A stretch of DNA of 64,000 bases from Nostocoides sp. (GTDB taxonomy: Bacteria; Actinomycetota; Actinomycetes; Actinomycetales; Dermatophilaceae), in contig JADJVJ010000001.1 of the NCBI GenBank assembly GCA_016716625.1, forward strand, positions 1,736,001 through 1,800,000, read 5' to 3'. Shown one piece after another: positions 1-8,128 of the stretch (positions are counted from its first letter, which is position 1; each line of letters opens with the position of its first letter). The notes beneath the pieces are model-generated. The model ran no database searches. It saw only the letters and a list, made by a program, of their open reading frames with translations, and was not told the origin of the DNA. A program made the position numbers and the translations under genes.

Positions 1-1703
1 TTGTCATCGGGGTCGAAGGTCTTGGGGCTATAGTCCGGCACGTCGGGCAGCTGCACCGGAAGCATCGCATCGGGCACCCCATGAGCGACCCCGTCTTCGT
101 CGAAGACGATGGGGAACGGCTCACCCCAGTAGCGCTGCCGGGAGAAGAGCCAGTCCCGCAGCTTGTAGCTCACCGTGCCCTCGCCGAGGCCGCGATCCTC
201 AAGGTATGCCGTGATGCGCGCCTTGGCCTGCGTGACGTCGAGGCCGTTGAGGCTCACCTCGTCGTTGGCGGAGTTGATGATCAGGCCATCGCCGGTCCAC
301 GCGCTGGCGCCGTCGTGCTCGGGTCCGGGCTCGACGGTTGGGACGATGTCGAGGTCGAAAGCGGTGGCGAACTCGTAGTCGCGCTGGTCCCCCGACGGCA
401 CCGCCATGATGGCACCGGTGCCGTAGCCCATGAGGACATAGTCGGCGACGAAGACCGGGATGCGTTGCCCGCTCAGCGGGTTGACCGCCCAGCCGCCGGT
501 GAAGACACCGGTCTTCACCTTGGTCTCGACCTGACGCTCGACGTCGCTCTTGCGGGAGGCGGCGAGCCGGTATGCCGCCACCGCCGTCCCCGGGCCGGCT
601 TCGCCGCCGGTCCACGCCGGCCGGGTGCCTTCCGGCCAATCACCTTGCGGCACAAGGCTGTCGACGAGCGGGTGCTCCGGGGCAAGGACCATGAAGGTGG
701 CGCCGAAGAGGGTGTCCGGGCGGGTGGTGAAGACCTCGATCTCGGCGTCCTGCCCGGCCACCGGGAAACGCACCGAGGCGCCGGTGGAGCGGCCGATCCA
801 GTTGCGCTGCATGATCTTGACCTTCTCCGGCCAGTCGACCCGGTCCAGGTCGTCGGCGAGCCGGTCGGCATACGCGGTGATCCGCATCATCCACTGACGA
901 AGGTTCTTCTTGAAGACCGGGAAGTTGCCGCGTTCGCTGCGGCCCTCGTTGGTCACTTCCTCGTTGGAGAGCACGGTGCCGAGGCCCGGCGCCCAGTTGA
1001 CCGGCGCTTGCGAGGTGTAGGCGAGCCGGTACTCGTCGAGCACCCTGGCCCGCTCGGCATGACTGAGCTCGGCCCAACTGCGCGCCTCGGAGGAGGGCAG
1101 CGCCCGCTCGCCGCGCTCGAACTGCTCCACGAGGTGCGCGATCGGCCGGGCCCGCCCCAGGCCCCCGTCCGGGCGCACCGCGCTCTCGTCATACCAGGAG
1201 TTGTGGATCTGGAGGAAGATCCACTGGGTCCACCGGTAGTAGTCGGGGTCGATCGTCTCGATGGCCCGCCGGTCGTCGTGGCCGAGGCCGAGACGGCGCA
1301 GCTGCCGCTTCATGATGACGATGTTGTCCTGCGTGGTCGTGCGCGGATGCGCTCCGGTCTGGACGGCATACTGCTCGGCCGGCAGGCCGAAGGCGTCGTA
1401 GCCGAGGCAGTGCAGCACGTTCTTGCCGAGCATCCGGTGGTAGCGGGCATAGACGTCGGTGGCGATGTACCCCAGCGGGTGCCCGACGTGCAGGCCCGCG
1501 CCGCTGGGGTAGGGGAACATGTCGAGGACGAGCAGGCTGCCGCCCGGGTAGGCCGCGGCGGCGTCCGGGTCGGCGAGGGAGCCGGCCGGGTTGGGCGCAT
1601 GGAAGGTCCCGCGCTCCTCCCACCGGTCCTGCCAGGCCGTTTCGATCGCGCCGGCCAGGGCAGCGGTGTAGCGGTGCGGGGTCTGCTCGTCGGGGGTGCT
1701 CAT
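1..1703 (-). CDS. leuS: Leucyl-tRNA synthetase, C-terminus beyond window
   Basis: Charges tRNA-Leu with leucine in the cytoplasm. The first 567 codons are visible; the rest, including the KMSKS region, lies outside the window. The class I HIGH signature is seen as PYPSGAGLHVGH at residues 64-75. The editing-domain threonine-rich motif TTRPDTLFG lies near residue 325. Short, strongly conserved leucyl synthetase stretches such as NWAPGLGTVLSNEEVTNEG are also present. I chose the ATG at 1703 because the protein then starts with a normal short extension (MSTPDEQ) before the catalytic domain. No leucine-rich leader peptide was noticed in the upstream gap. Only the family-wide role is claimed. Confidence 0.96.
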   Translation of the reverse strand, partial: MSTPDEQTPHRYTAALAGAIETAWQDRWEERGTFHAPNPAGSLADPDAAAAYPGGSLLVLDMFPYPSGAGLHVGHPLGYIATDVYARYHRMLGKNVLHCLGYDAFGLPAEQYAVQTGAHPRTTTQDNIVIMKRQLRRLGLGHDDRRAIETIDPDYYRWTQWIFLQIHNSWYDESAVRPDGGLGRARPIAHLVEQFERGERALPSSEARSWAELSHAERARVLDEYRLAYTSQAPVNWAPGLGTVLSNEEVTNEGRSERGNFPVFKKNLRQWMMRITAYADRLADDLDRVDWPEKVKIMQRNWIGRSTGASVRFPVAGQDAEIEVFTTRPDTLFGATFMVLAPEHPLVDSLVPQGDWPEGTRPAWTGGEAGPGTAVAAYRLAASRKSDVERQVETKVKTGVFTGGWAVNPLSGQRIPVFVADYVLMGYGTGAIMAVPSGDQRDYEFATAFDLDIVPTVEPGPEHDGASAWTGDGLIINSANDEVSLNGLDVTQAKARITAYLEDRGLGEGTVSYKLRDWLFSRQRYWGEPFPIVFDEDGVAHGVPDAMLPVQLPDVPDYSPKTFDPDD

Positions 1704-1779
1704 GGTCTCTTCCGGCAGCGGCTGGGGGGTCTGCGGAGATTATCGCAGCGCGACCGGCCACCCGGAGCCGGTGCCCAGA

Positions 1780-2430
1780 TCAGACGAGCGCCCGGAGCAC
1801 CCCGAGGACGATAAGCGCCTGCGCGAGGTGGTAGGTGACCATCACCGCGAGGTGGCCCCATGGCCGACTCTCGACGAACTTGTCAAGGGCGAGGAGGGTG
1901 TCGCTGGCGAGGAAGAAGGCCGCCCCGAGCCCGATGAGGAGATGCCCGGTCAGCCAGCCGAAGAGGGCCATCAGGCCGATGACCCCCATATAGACCGCCA
2001 CCGGAGTGATCAGGGTCGCTCCCCCGGAACGCCAGACCGCGGGTAGGATTTCCCGCCCCACGACGAAGGCCACGAGCACGACCAGGCCACCCGTGCTCAC
2101 CCACAACACCCCGCCGGTGAGGCCCAGTGAGGTGAAGGTGACGGCATACAGGAGCTGTCCGAAGAGGAAGGCGCCCAGGCCGAGGAGGAACCGGGCCTGG
2201 GTGTCACCGAGCAGGGCAACGTCGCCGAGGAGGCAGAAGACCAGGGCCGCGACAAGGAGCCAGCCCGTGCGCGACTCGGTAGCCCCGACCGAAAGAACCA
2301 CGGCGATGAGGCCGATCATGGTGAGCGGCTTGGCCCAGCGCTCCACCACCGGGCGGCCGGTGGCGACGGCCACCCAGTTGGCGACGGCGGCGAGGGCAGA
2401 GAGCAGCGCCCAGAGTGTCCAGGAAGCCAT
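1780..2430 (-). CDS. Lysoplasmalogenase-like YhhN/TMEM86 family membrane protein
   Basis: A 216-residue protein made almost wholly of hydrophobic segments, about eight predicted membrane helices. The conserved polar motifs of the YhhN/TMEM86 family are visible: GDVALLGD near residue 69 and FLASDTLLALDKF near residue 173. Characterised members cleave the vinyl ether bond of lysoplasmalogens; whether this one does so is unknown, and the assignment rests on family resemblance. It begins 3 bases after the stop of the upstream monooxygenase gene on the same strand, so the two are probably cotranscribed. The pairing may mean a shared lipid or ketone substrate, but that is only inference. Confidence 0.8.
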   Translation of the reverse strand: MASWTLWALLSALAAVANWVAVATGRPVVERWAKPLTMIGLIAVVLSVGATESRTGWLLVAALVFCLLGDVALLGDTQARFLLGLGAFLFGQLLYAVTFTSLGLTGGVLWVSTGGLVVLVAFVVGREILPAVWRSGGATLITPVAVYMGVIGLMALFGWLTGHLLIGLGAAFFLASDTLLALDKFVESRPWGHLAVMVTYHLAQALIVLGVLRALV

Positions 2431-2433
2431 CGG

Positions 2434-3915
2434 TCAGCGGCCCCGCACCGGCACGGCCTTGGGCGCCCGTGCGAACTCGAGATGACCGTCGTCGATCCGG
2501 CCACGGGTCATCACGGCGAGGTCGTAGAAGTAGTTCTGCTTGACGCTCCAGGGGTAGGTGCTCCCTTGGCGTGGCAGCACGTCCGCGGATCGCTGGATAT
2601 AGCCCGAGGTGAGGTCGATGGCGGGTCGGCCGATGCGATCCGGCTCGTCGTAGCGCGGGGTGGCGCTCGTCCACCCGCCGGAGTCGAGGTGGTTGATGAG
2701 GGCAGAGAACCAGCGGGCCGCGAGGTCCGCCCGCAACGTCCAGGAGGCATTGGTGTAGCCCGTGCACCAGGCGAGGTTGGGCACGTCGGAGAGCATGAGT
2801 CCCTTGTAGACGAAGCCGGTGGACACCTCGACCGCACGGCCGTCGACCCGCACGTCGATCTTGCCCACGGGAGCGAGCCGGAGTCCGGTGGCGGTGACGA
2901 TGAGGTCGGCGGGCAGGTGGCGACCGCTCGCCAGGACAATGCCGGTGGCGTCGAAGCGCTCGATGTGGTCGGTGACGATCTCGGCCCGCCCCGCCGCGAT
3001 GGTCTCGAAGAGGTCGGCGTCCGGCACGACACACAGCCGCTGATCCCACGGGTTGTAGGGCGGGTTGAGGTGGGTCTCGACCTCATAGCCCTTGGGCAGG
3101 TGCCGACGAGCGTTCGCGGCGAGGGCGGCGCGCCCGAGCCGAGGTAGCCTCCGGACGATCTGGTAACTGGTCTGGGTGAGGGCGATGTTCTTGGCGCGGA
3201 TCAGCCGGTGCACCGCCTTCGGGCTCATGACCTTGCGGGCGAGGTTGGCCACCACGTCCTGCCCGGGCAGTGACATGAGGTAGGTGGGGGTGCGCTGGAG
3301 CATGCTCACGTGGGTGGCGCCATCGGCAACGAGCGCCGGGAGGAGGGTGACCGCGGTCGCCCCGGACCCGATGATGACGACCCGGCGTCCGGCCACCTCC
3401 AGTCCCTCTGGCCAGAACTGCGGGTGGACGATCTGCCCCGTGAAGTCGTCCTGGCCAGGGAAGTCGACGACATGGCCACGGTCGTAGTCGTAGTAGCCCG
3501 TGCCGAGATAGACGAACCTTGCGGTGTGTTCCACGGCGCCGTCCGCGGTCTGCGCCGTGACCCGCCACTGGGCGCGCTCGCTGTCCCAGTTCGCGGACGT
3601 GACCCGCTGGCCGTAGTGAATCTTCTCGTGCACGCCATACTCGCGGGCGGTGTCGTCGAGGTAGTCAAGGATCGCTTGGCCCCCGGCGATGGCCTGCGGG
3701 TCGGTCCACGGCTTGAAGGGGTAGGCCAGGGTGTACATGTCGGAGTCCGAGCGGATCCCCGGGTAGCGGAAGAGATCCCAGGTGCCACCGAGCCGCTCCC
3801 GCCCCTCCACGATGGCCCACGTCTTGGTCGGGCAGAGCTGCTGGAGCCGCACGGCCGCATCGATCCCAGAGAGGCCCGCGCCGATGATGAGGACGTCGAG
3901 GTTCAGGGAAGTCAC
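2434..3915 (-). CDS. FAD-dependent monooxygenase, EthA-like Baeyer-Villiger type
   Basis: A 493-residue flavoprotein monooxygenase that would insert oxygen into ketones or oxidise sulfur groups using FAD and NADPH. The FAD-binding glycine motif IIGAGLSG is at residues 10-17 and the NADPH motif IIGSGATA at 181-188. Between them lies FTGQIVHPQFW (158-168), which fits the Baeyer-Villiger fingerprint FxGxxxHxxxW. Length and motif layout resemble mycobacterial EthA, about 490 residues, known for activating ethionamide. The true substrate cannot be read from sequence. The gene is first in a two-gene unit with the lysoplasmalogenase-like membrane protein and is divergent from the metallophosphoesterase. 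Confidence 0.87.
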   Translation of the reverse strand: MTSLNLDVLIIGAGLSGIDAAVRLQQLCPTKTWAIVEGRERLGGTWDLFRYPGIRSDSDMYTLAYPFKPWTDPQAIAGGQAILDYLDDTAREYGVHEKIHYGQRVTSANWDSERAQWRVTAQTADGAVEHTARFVYLGTGYYDYDRGHVVDFPGQDDFTGQIVHPQFWPEGLEVAGRRVVIIGSGATAVTLLPALVADGATHVSMLQRTPTYLMSLPGQDVVANLARKVMSPKAVHRLIRAKNIALTQTSYQIVRRLPRLGRAALAANARRHLPKGYEVETHLNPPYNPWDQRLCVVPDADLFETIAAGRAEIVTDHIERFDATGIVLASGRHLPADLIVTATGLRLAPVGKIDVRVDGRAVEVSTGFVYKGLMLSDVPNLAWCTGYTNASWTLRADLAARWFSALINHLDSGGWTSATPRYDEPDRIGRPAIDLTSGYIQRSADVLPRQGSTYPWSVKQNYFYDLAVMTRGRIDDGHLEFARAPKAVPVRGR

Positions 3916-3990
3916 CGGCCCACCATACGATCGTCAGATGCTGACCACGAGACCCTCCTCACCGAGCGCGACGATCCTCACACCCGCGCG

Positions 3991-5133
3991 ATGATCTGGT
4001 TCGCCCTCATCCCCACGGCTCTCGTCGGTGGCTTCCTGCTCTGGGCGTGGCGCCGGATCGCGGTGGTGCCCCAGTGGGGCCGCCGCTGGGTGCCGGTGAC
4101 CGTCGGAGTGGGCTTTGCGCTGGCGTTCGCCGCCGTCTTCGCCGGCTTCGACGCTTACGGGGGCCAGTTCTCTCCCGCGACGATGCGCCCGTGGGTCTGG
4201 GTGGGCATGGTCTTCCTGCCGTTCTGCCTCTACCTCTTCCTCGGCCTGCTGCTCGGGTGGCTGGCCGCCGTGATGGTGTATGTCGTGCGCTGGCGCTCCG
4301 ATAAGGGCGTCGCCGCCCGCCGTCGGCTGAGTCGGGTGGTGGCACCGGTGGCGGTGGTCACCGCGGCCGCGGTCACGGCATACGGGGTGGTCCGGGCGGC
4401 CGACCCGGTGGTCACCGAGCACACGGTCACCGTGGCCGGGCTCCCGGCCGAGCTGGACGGGATGCGCGTGGCGGTGATCACCGACCTGCACGCGGGGGCA
4501 GTGCGGAGCGCGGACTTCACCTCCCTCGTCGTGGCGCGGACCAACGCGGCCCGGCCCGACCTCATCGTCATCGTCGGGGACCTCGTTGACGGCACGGCCG
4601 CTCGCTACTCCCCCGAGATTGCGCCGCTCGCCGACCTGCGGGCCCCGCTCGGGGTGTTCGCCACGACCGGCAACCACGAGATGTTCCGGGACACCCAGGG
4701 CTGGCTGGCGGCATTCGAGGACGTCGGGCTCCGCGTGCTGCGCAACGAGTCGGTCCGGGTGCGCCGCGGTGGGGCAGAGTTCGTCCTCGCCGGTGTCCAC
4801 GACCTCACCGGGCAGGGCGAGTACGCGCCGGACCCGCAGGCGGCGCTCGCCGGCGTGCGGCCGCAGGAGACCGTGCTCTATCTCGCCCACCAGCCCAAGC
4901 AGGCGTTCGACGTGACCGGCCGTGGGGTCGATCTGCAGCTCTCCGGGCACACCCACGGCGGCCAGGTCTGGCCCGGCTCGCTCATCGTCCCGCTCCAGCA
5001 GCCGGTGGTGAGCGGGTATGCGGTGCTCGGTGGGGTGCCGACGTTCACCTCGCGCGGGGCCGGGGCCTGGGGTCCGCCGGTGCGGGTGGGCGCCGACCCG
5101 GAGGTGCCGGTGTTGACGCTGCGGGCGTCATGA
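3991..5133 (+). CDS. Membrane-anchored metallophosphoesterase, YkuE-type
   Basis: Predicted calcineurin-like phosphoesterase of 380 residues with three to four N-terminal membrane helices (about residues 1-20, 33-53, 70-100, 117-137) and an extracytoplasmic or membrane-facing catalytic domain. The two-metal site is complete: DLH at 165-167, GD at 196-197, GNHE at 227-230, AHQP, and GHTHGG near 318. Related YkuE proteins act at the cell envelope, possibly on phospholipids; the substrate here is unknown. The frame stays open upstream for several hundred bases, but the ATG at 3991 directly precedes the first membrane helix, and the upstream part is antisense to the monooxygenase. The stop overlaps the tag start as ATGA, so translation is likely coupled. 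Confidence 0.88.
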   Translation: MIWFALIPTALVGGFLLWAWRRIAVVPQWGRRWVPVTVGVGFALAFAAVFAGFDAYGGQFSPATMRPWVWVGMVFLPFCLYLFLGLLLGWLAAVMVYVVRWRSDKGVAARRRLSRVVAPVAVVTAAAVTAYGVVRAADPVVTEHTVTVAGLPAELDGMRVAVITDLHAGAVRSADFTSLVVARTNAARPDLIVIVGDLVDGTAARYSPEIAPLADLRAPLGVFATTGNHEMFRDTQGWLAAFEDVGLRVLRNESVRVRRGGAEFVLAGVHDLTGQGEYAPDPQAALAGVRPQETVLYLAHQPKQAFDVTGRGVDLQLSGHTHGGQVWPGSLIVPLQQPVVSGYAVLGGVPTFTSRGAGAWGPPVRVGADPEVPVLTLRAS

Positions 5134-5756
5134 GCGGGCTCGTGGGCGACGGTCTCGTCGTCGGCGAGGACGGGCTCGCGCGGCCGACGTGGGCGGCGAG
5201 TGACCCGCTGCTGCGCGAGTACTACGACACCGAGTGGGGTATGCCGGTGCGCGATGAGCGGGGGCTCTTCGAGCGGCTTTCCCTCGAGGCCTTTCAGTCC
5301 GGGCTGTCCTGGGCCACGATCCTGCGGAAACGTCCCGGGTTCCGGGAGGCGTTCGCGGGGTTCGACCCGGAGGTCGTCGCGCAGTTCGGGGCTGCGGACG
5401 TCGAACGCCTGCTGCGTGATGAGCGGATCGTGCGGAACCGGGCCAAGATCACCGCCACCGTGGGCAATGCTCGTGCGGTGCTCGGCCTGCGGGGCGGCGC
5501 GGAGGGGGGCTTCGCGGCATACCTGTGGTCGTTCGCCCCGGTCCAGACGCCCCGGCCAAGAACCCCGGCCGAGGTGCCGACGTCCTCGCCGGAGTCGCGG
5601 GCCCTGGCCAAGGGCCTTAAGGCGCGCGGGTTTGCTTTCGTGGGGCCGACGACGATGTTCGCGCTCATGGAGGCGGTGGGAATGGTGGACACCCACCTGC
5701 TGGGGTCGCACCGTCGCGGCTCGAGCGGCCTCTGGCCCGCCGACCCGGTGACCTAA
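5130..5756 (+). CDS. tag: DNA-3-methyladenine glycosylase I, zinc-ligand-poor
   Basis: A 208-residue base excision repair enzyme that removes 3-methyladenine from alkylated DNA. The Tag core is clear: DPLLREYYDTEWG, then LFERLSLEAFQSGLSW with the conserved Glu and Trp of the base pocket, and the C-terminal FVGPTTMFALMEAVGMVD. E. coli Tag binds zinc through Cys4, His17, His175 and Cys179. Aligned by eye, the first two positions here are Thr (PTW) and Tyr (YYD), the His of DTH is kept, and the last Cys is Ser (HLLGS). The zinc clasp therefore looks dismantled. It is coupled by ATGA overlap to the phosphoesterase gene. Its stop codon lies inside the left arm of a long inverted repeat. Confidence 0.9.
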   Translation: MSGLVGDGLVVGEDGLARPTWAASDPLLREYYDTEWGMPVRDERGLFERLSLEAFQSGLSWATILRKRPGFREAFAGFDPEVVAQFGAADVERLLRDERIVRNRAKITATVGNARAVLGLRGGAEGGFAAYLWSFAPVQTPRPRTPAEVPTSSPESRALAKGLKARGFAFVGPTTMFALMEAVGMVDTHLLGSHRRGSSGLWPADPVT

Positions 5757-5841
5757 CCTCTGCTACCAGAGCTTGCCTTCAGGCGCCCATGATGCATCCT
5801 TCGGCTCTGACGCCAACGTCAGGTAACAGAGGTTAGGTCAC
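5748..5841. repeat. Inverted repeat, 20-bp arms, overlapping tag stop
   Basis: The arms at 5748-5767 and 5822-5841 are reverse complements at 19 of 20 positions, separated by 54 bases that hold smaller self-complementary pieces (AGAGC with GCTCT; TGACG with CGTCA). The left arm includes the last codons and stop of tag. It could be a transcript-end hairpin or the remains of a small mobile element. The spacer shows no coding signal. Confidence 0.75.
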
Positions 5842-5882
5842 GCCCGGGAAGCTGCGCCGCGCCGGGCCGCAGCGCGCTCCCC

Positions 5883-5992
5883 GCCGGCGAAATCCTGCGC
5901 GAACTCACCCTAGACACCACCCGCCGATACCAACCCCAGAACACGGCAACACCCGGACCCACAGGGGTCCGGGTGTTGCCGATGTCTTGAGA
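5883..5992 (+). pseudogene. Transposase C-terminal relic, probably IS481-like
   Basis: An open stretch of about 34 codons reads GEILRELTLDTTRRYQP and then runs to a stop at 5988-5990. As I recall, this resembles the end of IS481-type integrase-fold transposases common in actinobacteria. The near-palindrome GATGTCTTGAGACATC around the stop resembles sequence at the ends of such elements. No upstream catalytic DDE part is present, so this is a decayed end fragment. The element name is inference from memory of the motif. Confidence 0.45.
5945..5980 (-). terminator. Perfect 16-bp hairpin downstream of tRNA-Ala
   Basis: Arms 5945-5960 and 5965-5980 are perfect reverse complements around an ACAG loop, GC-rich. 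It lies about 24 bases past the tRNA 3' end on the minus strand and is probably its transcription terminator, though no strong U tract follows. It also lies inside the transposase-tail relic. Confidence 0.7.
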
Positions 5993-6001
5993 CATCACAC
6001 G

Positions 6002-6076
<75 letters not shown>

Positions 6077-6232
6077 GAGTGTTCTCGGTATGAGGCCCCC
6101 GTGGGGACTGCGAGAGTCTACCCACGACCCCGGCCCGGACACCAAATCGTCGCGCTTCATCGGCCACCCGCCGCATTGACCCATGGTCACCACCGGCGCT
6201 CCCGACAAGACCGACTCGCCAGAAGGAGCAAG

Positions 6233-7159
6233 ATGGGGTTCGTGACCTCCCGTGCGAACCTGACCAAGTACGCCTGGCTCTCCATTGCCGCCGCTCTCGC
6301 GACCATCGCCCTCAAGACGGGCGCTTGGTGGCTCACCGGGTCGGTCGGGCTGCTCTCGGATGCCGCCGAAAGTTCGGTGAACCTCGTCGCCGCCGTCATC
6401 GCCCTGTTCGCCCTACGGATCGCGGCGCGGCCCGAGGACTCATCGCACCCCTTCGGGCACACCAAGGCGGAGTACTTCTCGGCCGCCGCCGAGGGCCAGA
6501 TGATCTTTATCGCAGCGGTCTTCATCATCTGGACGGCCGTCGAGCGTTTCCTCAACCCGCAGCCGCTCGACCAGGTGGGCATCGGTCTGGCGATCTCGGT
6601 GGTCGCTTCGATCATCAACGGCTCGGTCGCCCTCGTCCTGCTCAAGGCGGGGCGCGCGAACAATTCGCTCACTCTCGTCGCCGACGGCAAGCACCTCATG
6701 ACCGACGTGTGGACCTCGGCCGGGGTTGTCGTCGGGGTCGGCCTGGTCGCCCTGACCGGCAACTACCGACTCGACGCCGTCGTCGCCGGACTGGTCGGAC
6801 TCAACATCATCTGGACCGGATGGAAGCTCCTCCAGGAGTCCGCGGCCGGCCTCATGGACGCCGCGATGCCCACGCAGGAGAGCACCCGGATCGCCGAAGT
6901 CATCGCCGGCTTCCAGAACGACCAGGTCCAGTTCCATGGGCTGCGAACCCGGGTCAGCGGACACAGGGCGTTCGCTGAGATCCACGTCCTGGTCCCCGGG
7001 GCCTGGTCGGTCGCTCAGGGACACGACCTGCTCGAGGACGTCGAAGCGGCCGTCCACGCGGCCGTGCCGACGGTCACCCTCTCCACCCATCTCGAACCGC
7101 TTGAGGACCCCCGCTCCTATGGCGATTTCCCGACCGAGGTCCCGGTCGACTCGAAGTAG
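6233..7159 (+). CDS. Cation diffusion facilitator metal exporter
   Basis: A 308-residue metal efflux protein of the CDF family, moving divalent cations out of the cytoplasm by proton antiport. Six membrane helices fill the first 200 residues, followed by a cytoplasmic ferredoxin-like domain (about 220-300) with the usual dimer-interface sequence FHGLRTRVSGHRAFAEIHVLV. Metal-site residues visible are D43 in helix 2 (LLSDAAES) and H154-xxx-D158 in helix 5 (GKHLMTD). The PFGHTKAE loop (73-80) is typical of the family. The start at 6233 is supported by AGAAGGAG at 6221-6228; the longer open frame upstream runs across the tRNA. Which metal is carried cannot be decided; the zinc import operon 10 kb away is suggestive only. 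Confidence 0.9.
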   Translation: MGFVTSRANLTKYAWLSIAAALATIALKTGAWWLTGSVGLLSDAAESSVNLVAAVIALFALRIAARPEDSSHPFGHTKAEYFSAAAEGQMIFIAAVFIIWTAVERFLNPQPLDQVGIGLAISVVASIINGSVALVLLKAGRANNSLTLVADGKHLMTDVWTSAGVVVGVGLVALTGNYRLDAVVAGLVGLNIIWTGWKLLQESAAGLMDAAMPTQESTRIAEVIAGFQNDQVQFHGLRTRVSGHRAFAEIHVLVPGAWSVAQGHDLLEDVEAAVHAAVPTVTLSTHLEPLEDPRSYGDFPTEVPVDSK

Positions 7160-7206
7160 GCCCAAGGTCTCACCACAGCAAACTCCCATCAGGTACCGTC
7201 CCGGGT

Positions 7207-7566
7207 ATGGAGTTCGTGGAGCACCTTCTCGTCCTCATCCACCTGTTGGGTCTTGCCGCGGTCATCGGCAGCGCGGTCTTCGTGGCCCGTGGACGGGTCA
7301 CCCGGGAACTCATCTGGGGCGCCCGCATCCAGGTGCTCTCGGGCCTGCTCCTCGTGGCTCTCAAGGAGATGGGCGACGGAGGGCTCAACCACACCAAGAT
7401 CGCGGTGAAACTTGTCATTGGTCTGCTGGTGGTCGGCTGCACCGAGATCGCCGGCGCCCGCGAGCGCAAACGTTCCGGTGAGGTCTCCACCTTGGCCACC
7501 TCTGCCGGTGTTCTGGCCGTGATCAACGCCGCGGTCGCAACGCTTTGGGAAACCGACGAGTCCTGA
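7207..7566 (+). CDS. Small four-helix membrane protein of unknown function
   Basis: A 119-residue protein with about four hydrophobic segments (residues 5-25, 37-53, 64-82, 95-113) separated by short charged loops. I do not recognise a named family. It starts 47 bases after the metal exporter. The sequence TACCGT lies 7 bases before the ATG, matching an actinobacterial -10 box at leaderless spacing, so it may have its own promoter. It converges with the dnaG-linked gene, with stops 9 bases apart. Confidence 0.65.
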   Translation: MEFVEHLLVLIHLLGLAAVIGSAVFVARGRVTRELIWGARIQVLSGLLLVALKEMGDGGLNHTKIAVKLVIGLLVVGCTEIAGARERKRSGEVSTLATSAGVLAVINAAVATLWETDES

Positions 7567-7575
7567 CCGCGCCCG

Positions 7576-8118
7576 TTAGCGCATCCCCACCTGTTCCTCG
7601 ATCCTGGCCAGCGCAGCCAGAGCCCTGGCCCGCTGCCCCGGATCGGACATCGTAGCCCCCGGCCCGAGCAGGACTTGGGAGAGCAGAGTGCCATCGCTGA
7701 ACCGACGGCGCACGACGACCCTCCCCTGCAGCCGGGCTCCGAGGTCGACCGGCTCGGCCAGGACCACCGAGGCCTGGACGCGTTCCCAGAAGCGCTCGTG
7801 CACCTCGGCACCCTCCCGTTGCCCAGGGTCGATCCGCCAACGCTCCGCGGCCCGGTCCCCGACCCAGGTCACGGTGAGGGTGTGCGCGTCCGAATCGTAG
7901 GAACCGCCATCGACGTCGTGCCACGGCACCCGCAGGCGAACCTGATGCGCGCCGTCCACAGGCGAGCTCACGGCATACAGTCGCCACTGGCCGATAATGA
8001 GGTGTTCCCCGGTGGCAAGGTCGATCGTCGCGGCGAGCACCCGGTCACCGTCAAGGTCGAGGCTTTCTCTCAGCGGACCTGGCAGGTGTCGGCCGCTGCG
8101 CTGTCCGGGCAGTCTCAT
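7576..8118 (-). CDS. Hypothetical protein downstream of dnaG
   Basis: A 180-residue soluble protein with no signal peptide or membrane segment. The middle (residues 15-100) is rich in beta-like alternation, such as LIIGQWRLYAV and VRLRVPWHDV, and the C-terminal part is helical. No known motif is recognised. The ATG at 8118 lies 11 bases after the dnaG stop on the same strand, which argues for cotranscription with primase. The frame remains open further upstream inside dnaG, but that part lacks coding character. Confidence 0.6.
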   Translation of the reverse strand: MRLPGQRSGRHLPGPLRESLDLDGDRVLAATIDLATGEHLIIGQWRLYAVSSPVDGAHQVRLRVPWHDVDGGSYDSDAHTLTVTWVGDRAAERWRIDPGQREGAEVHERFWERVQASVVLAEPVDLGARLQGRVVVRRRFSDGTLLSQVLLGPGATMSDPGQRARALAALARIEEQVGMR

Positions 8119-8128
8119 ATCGAGATCC

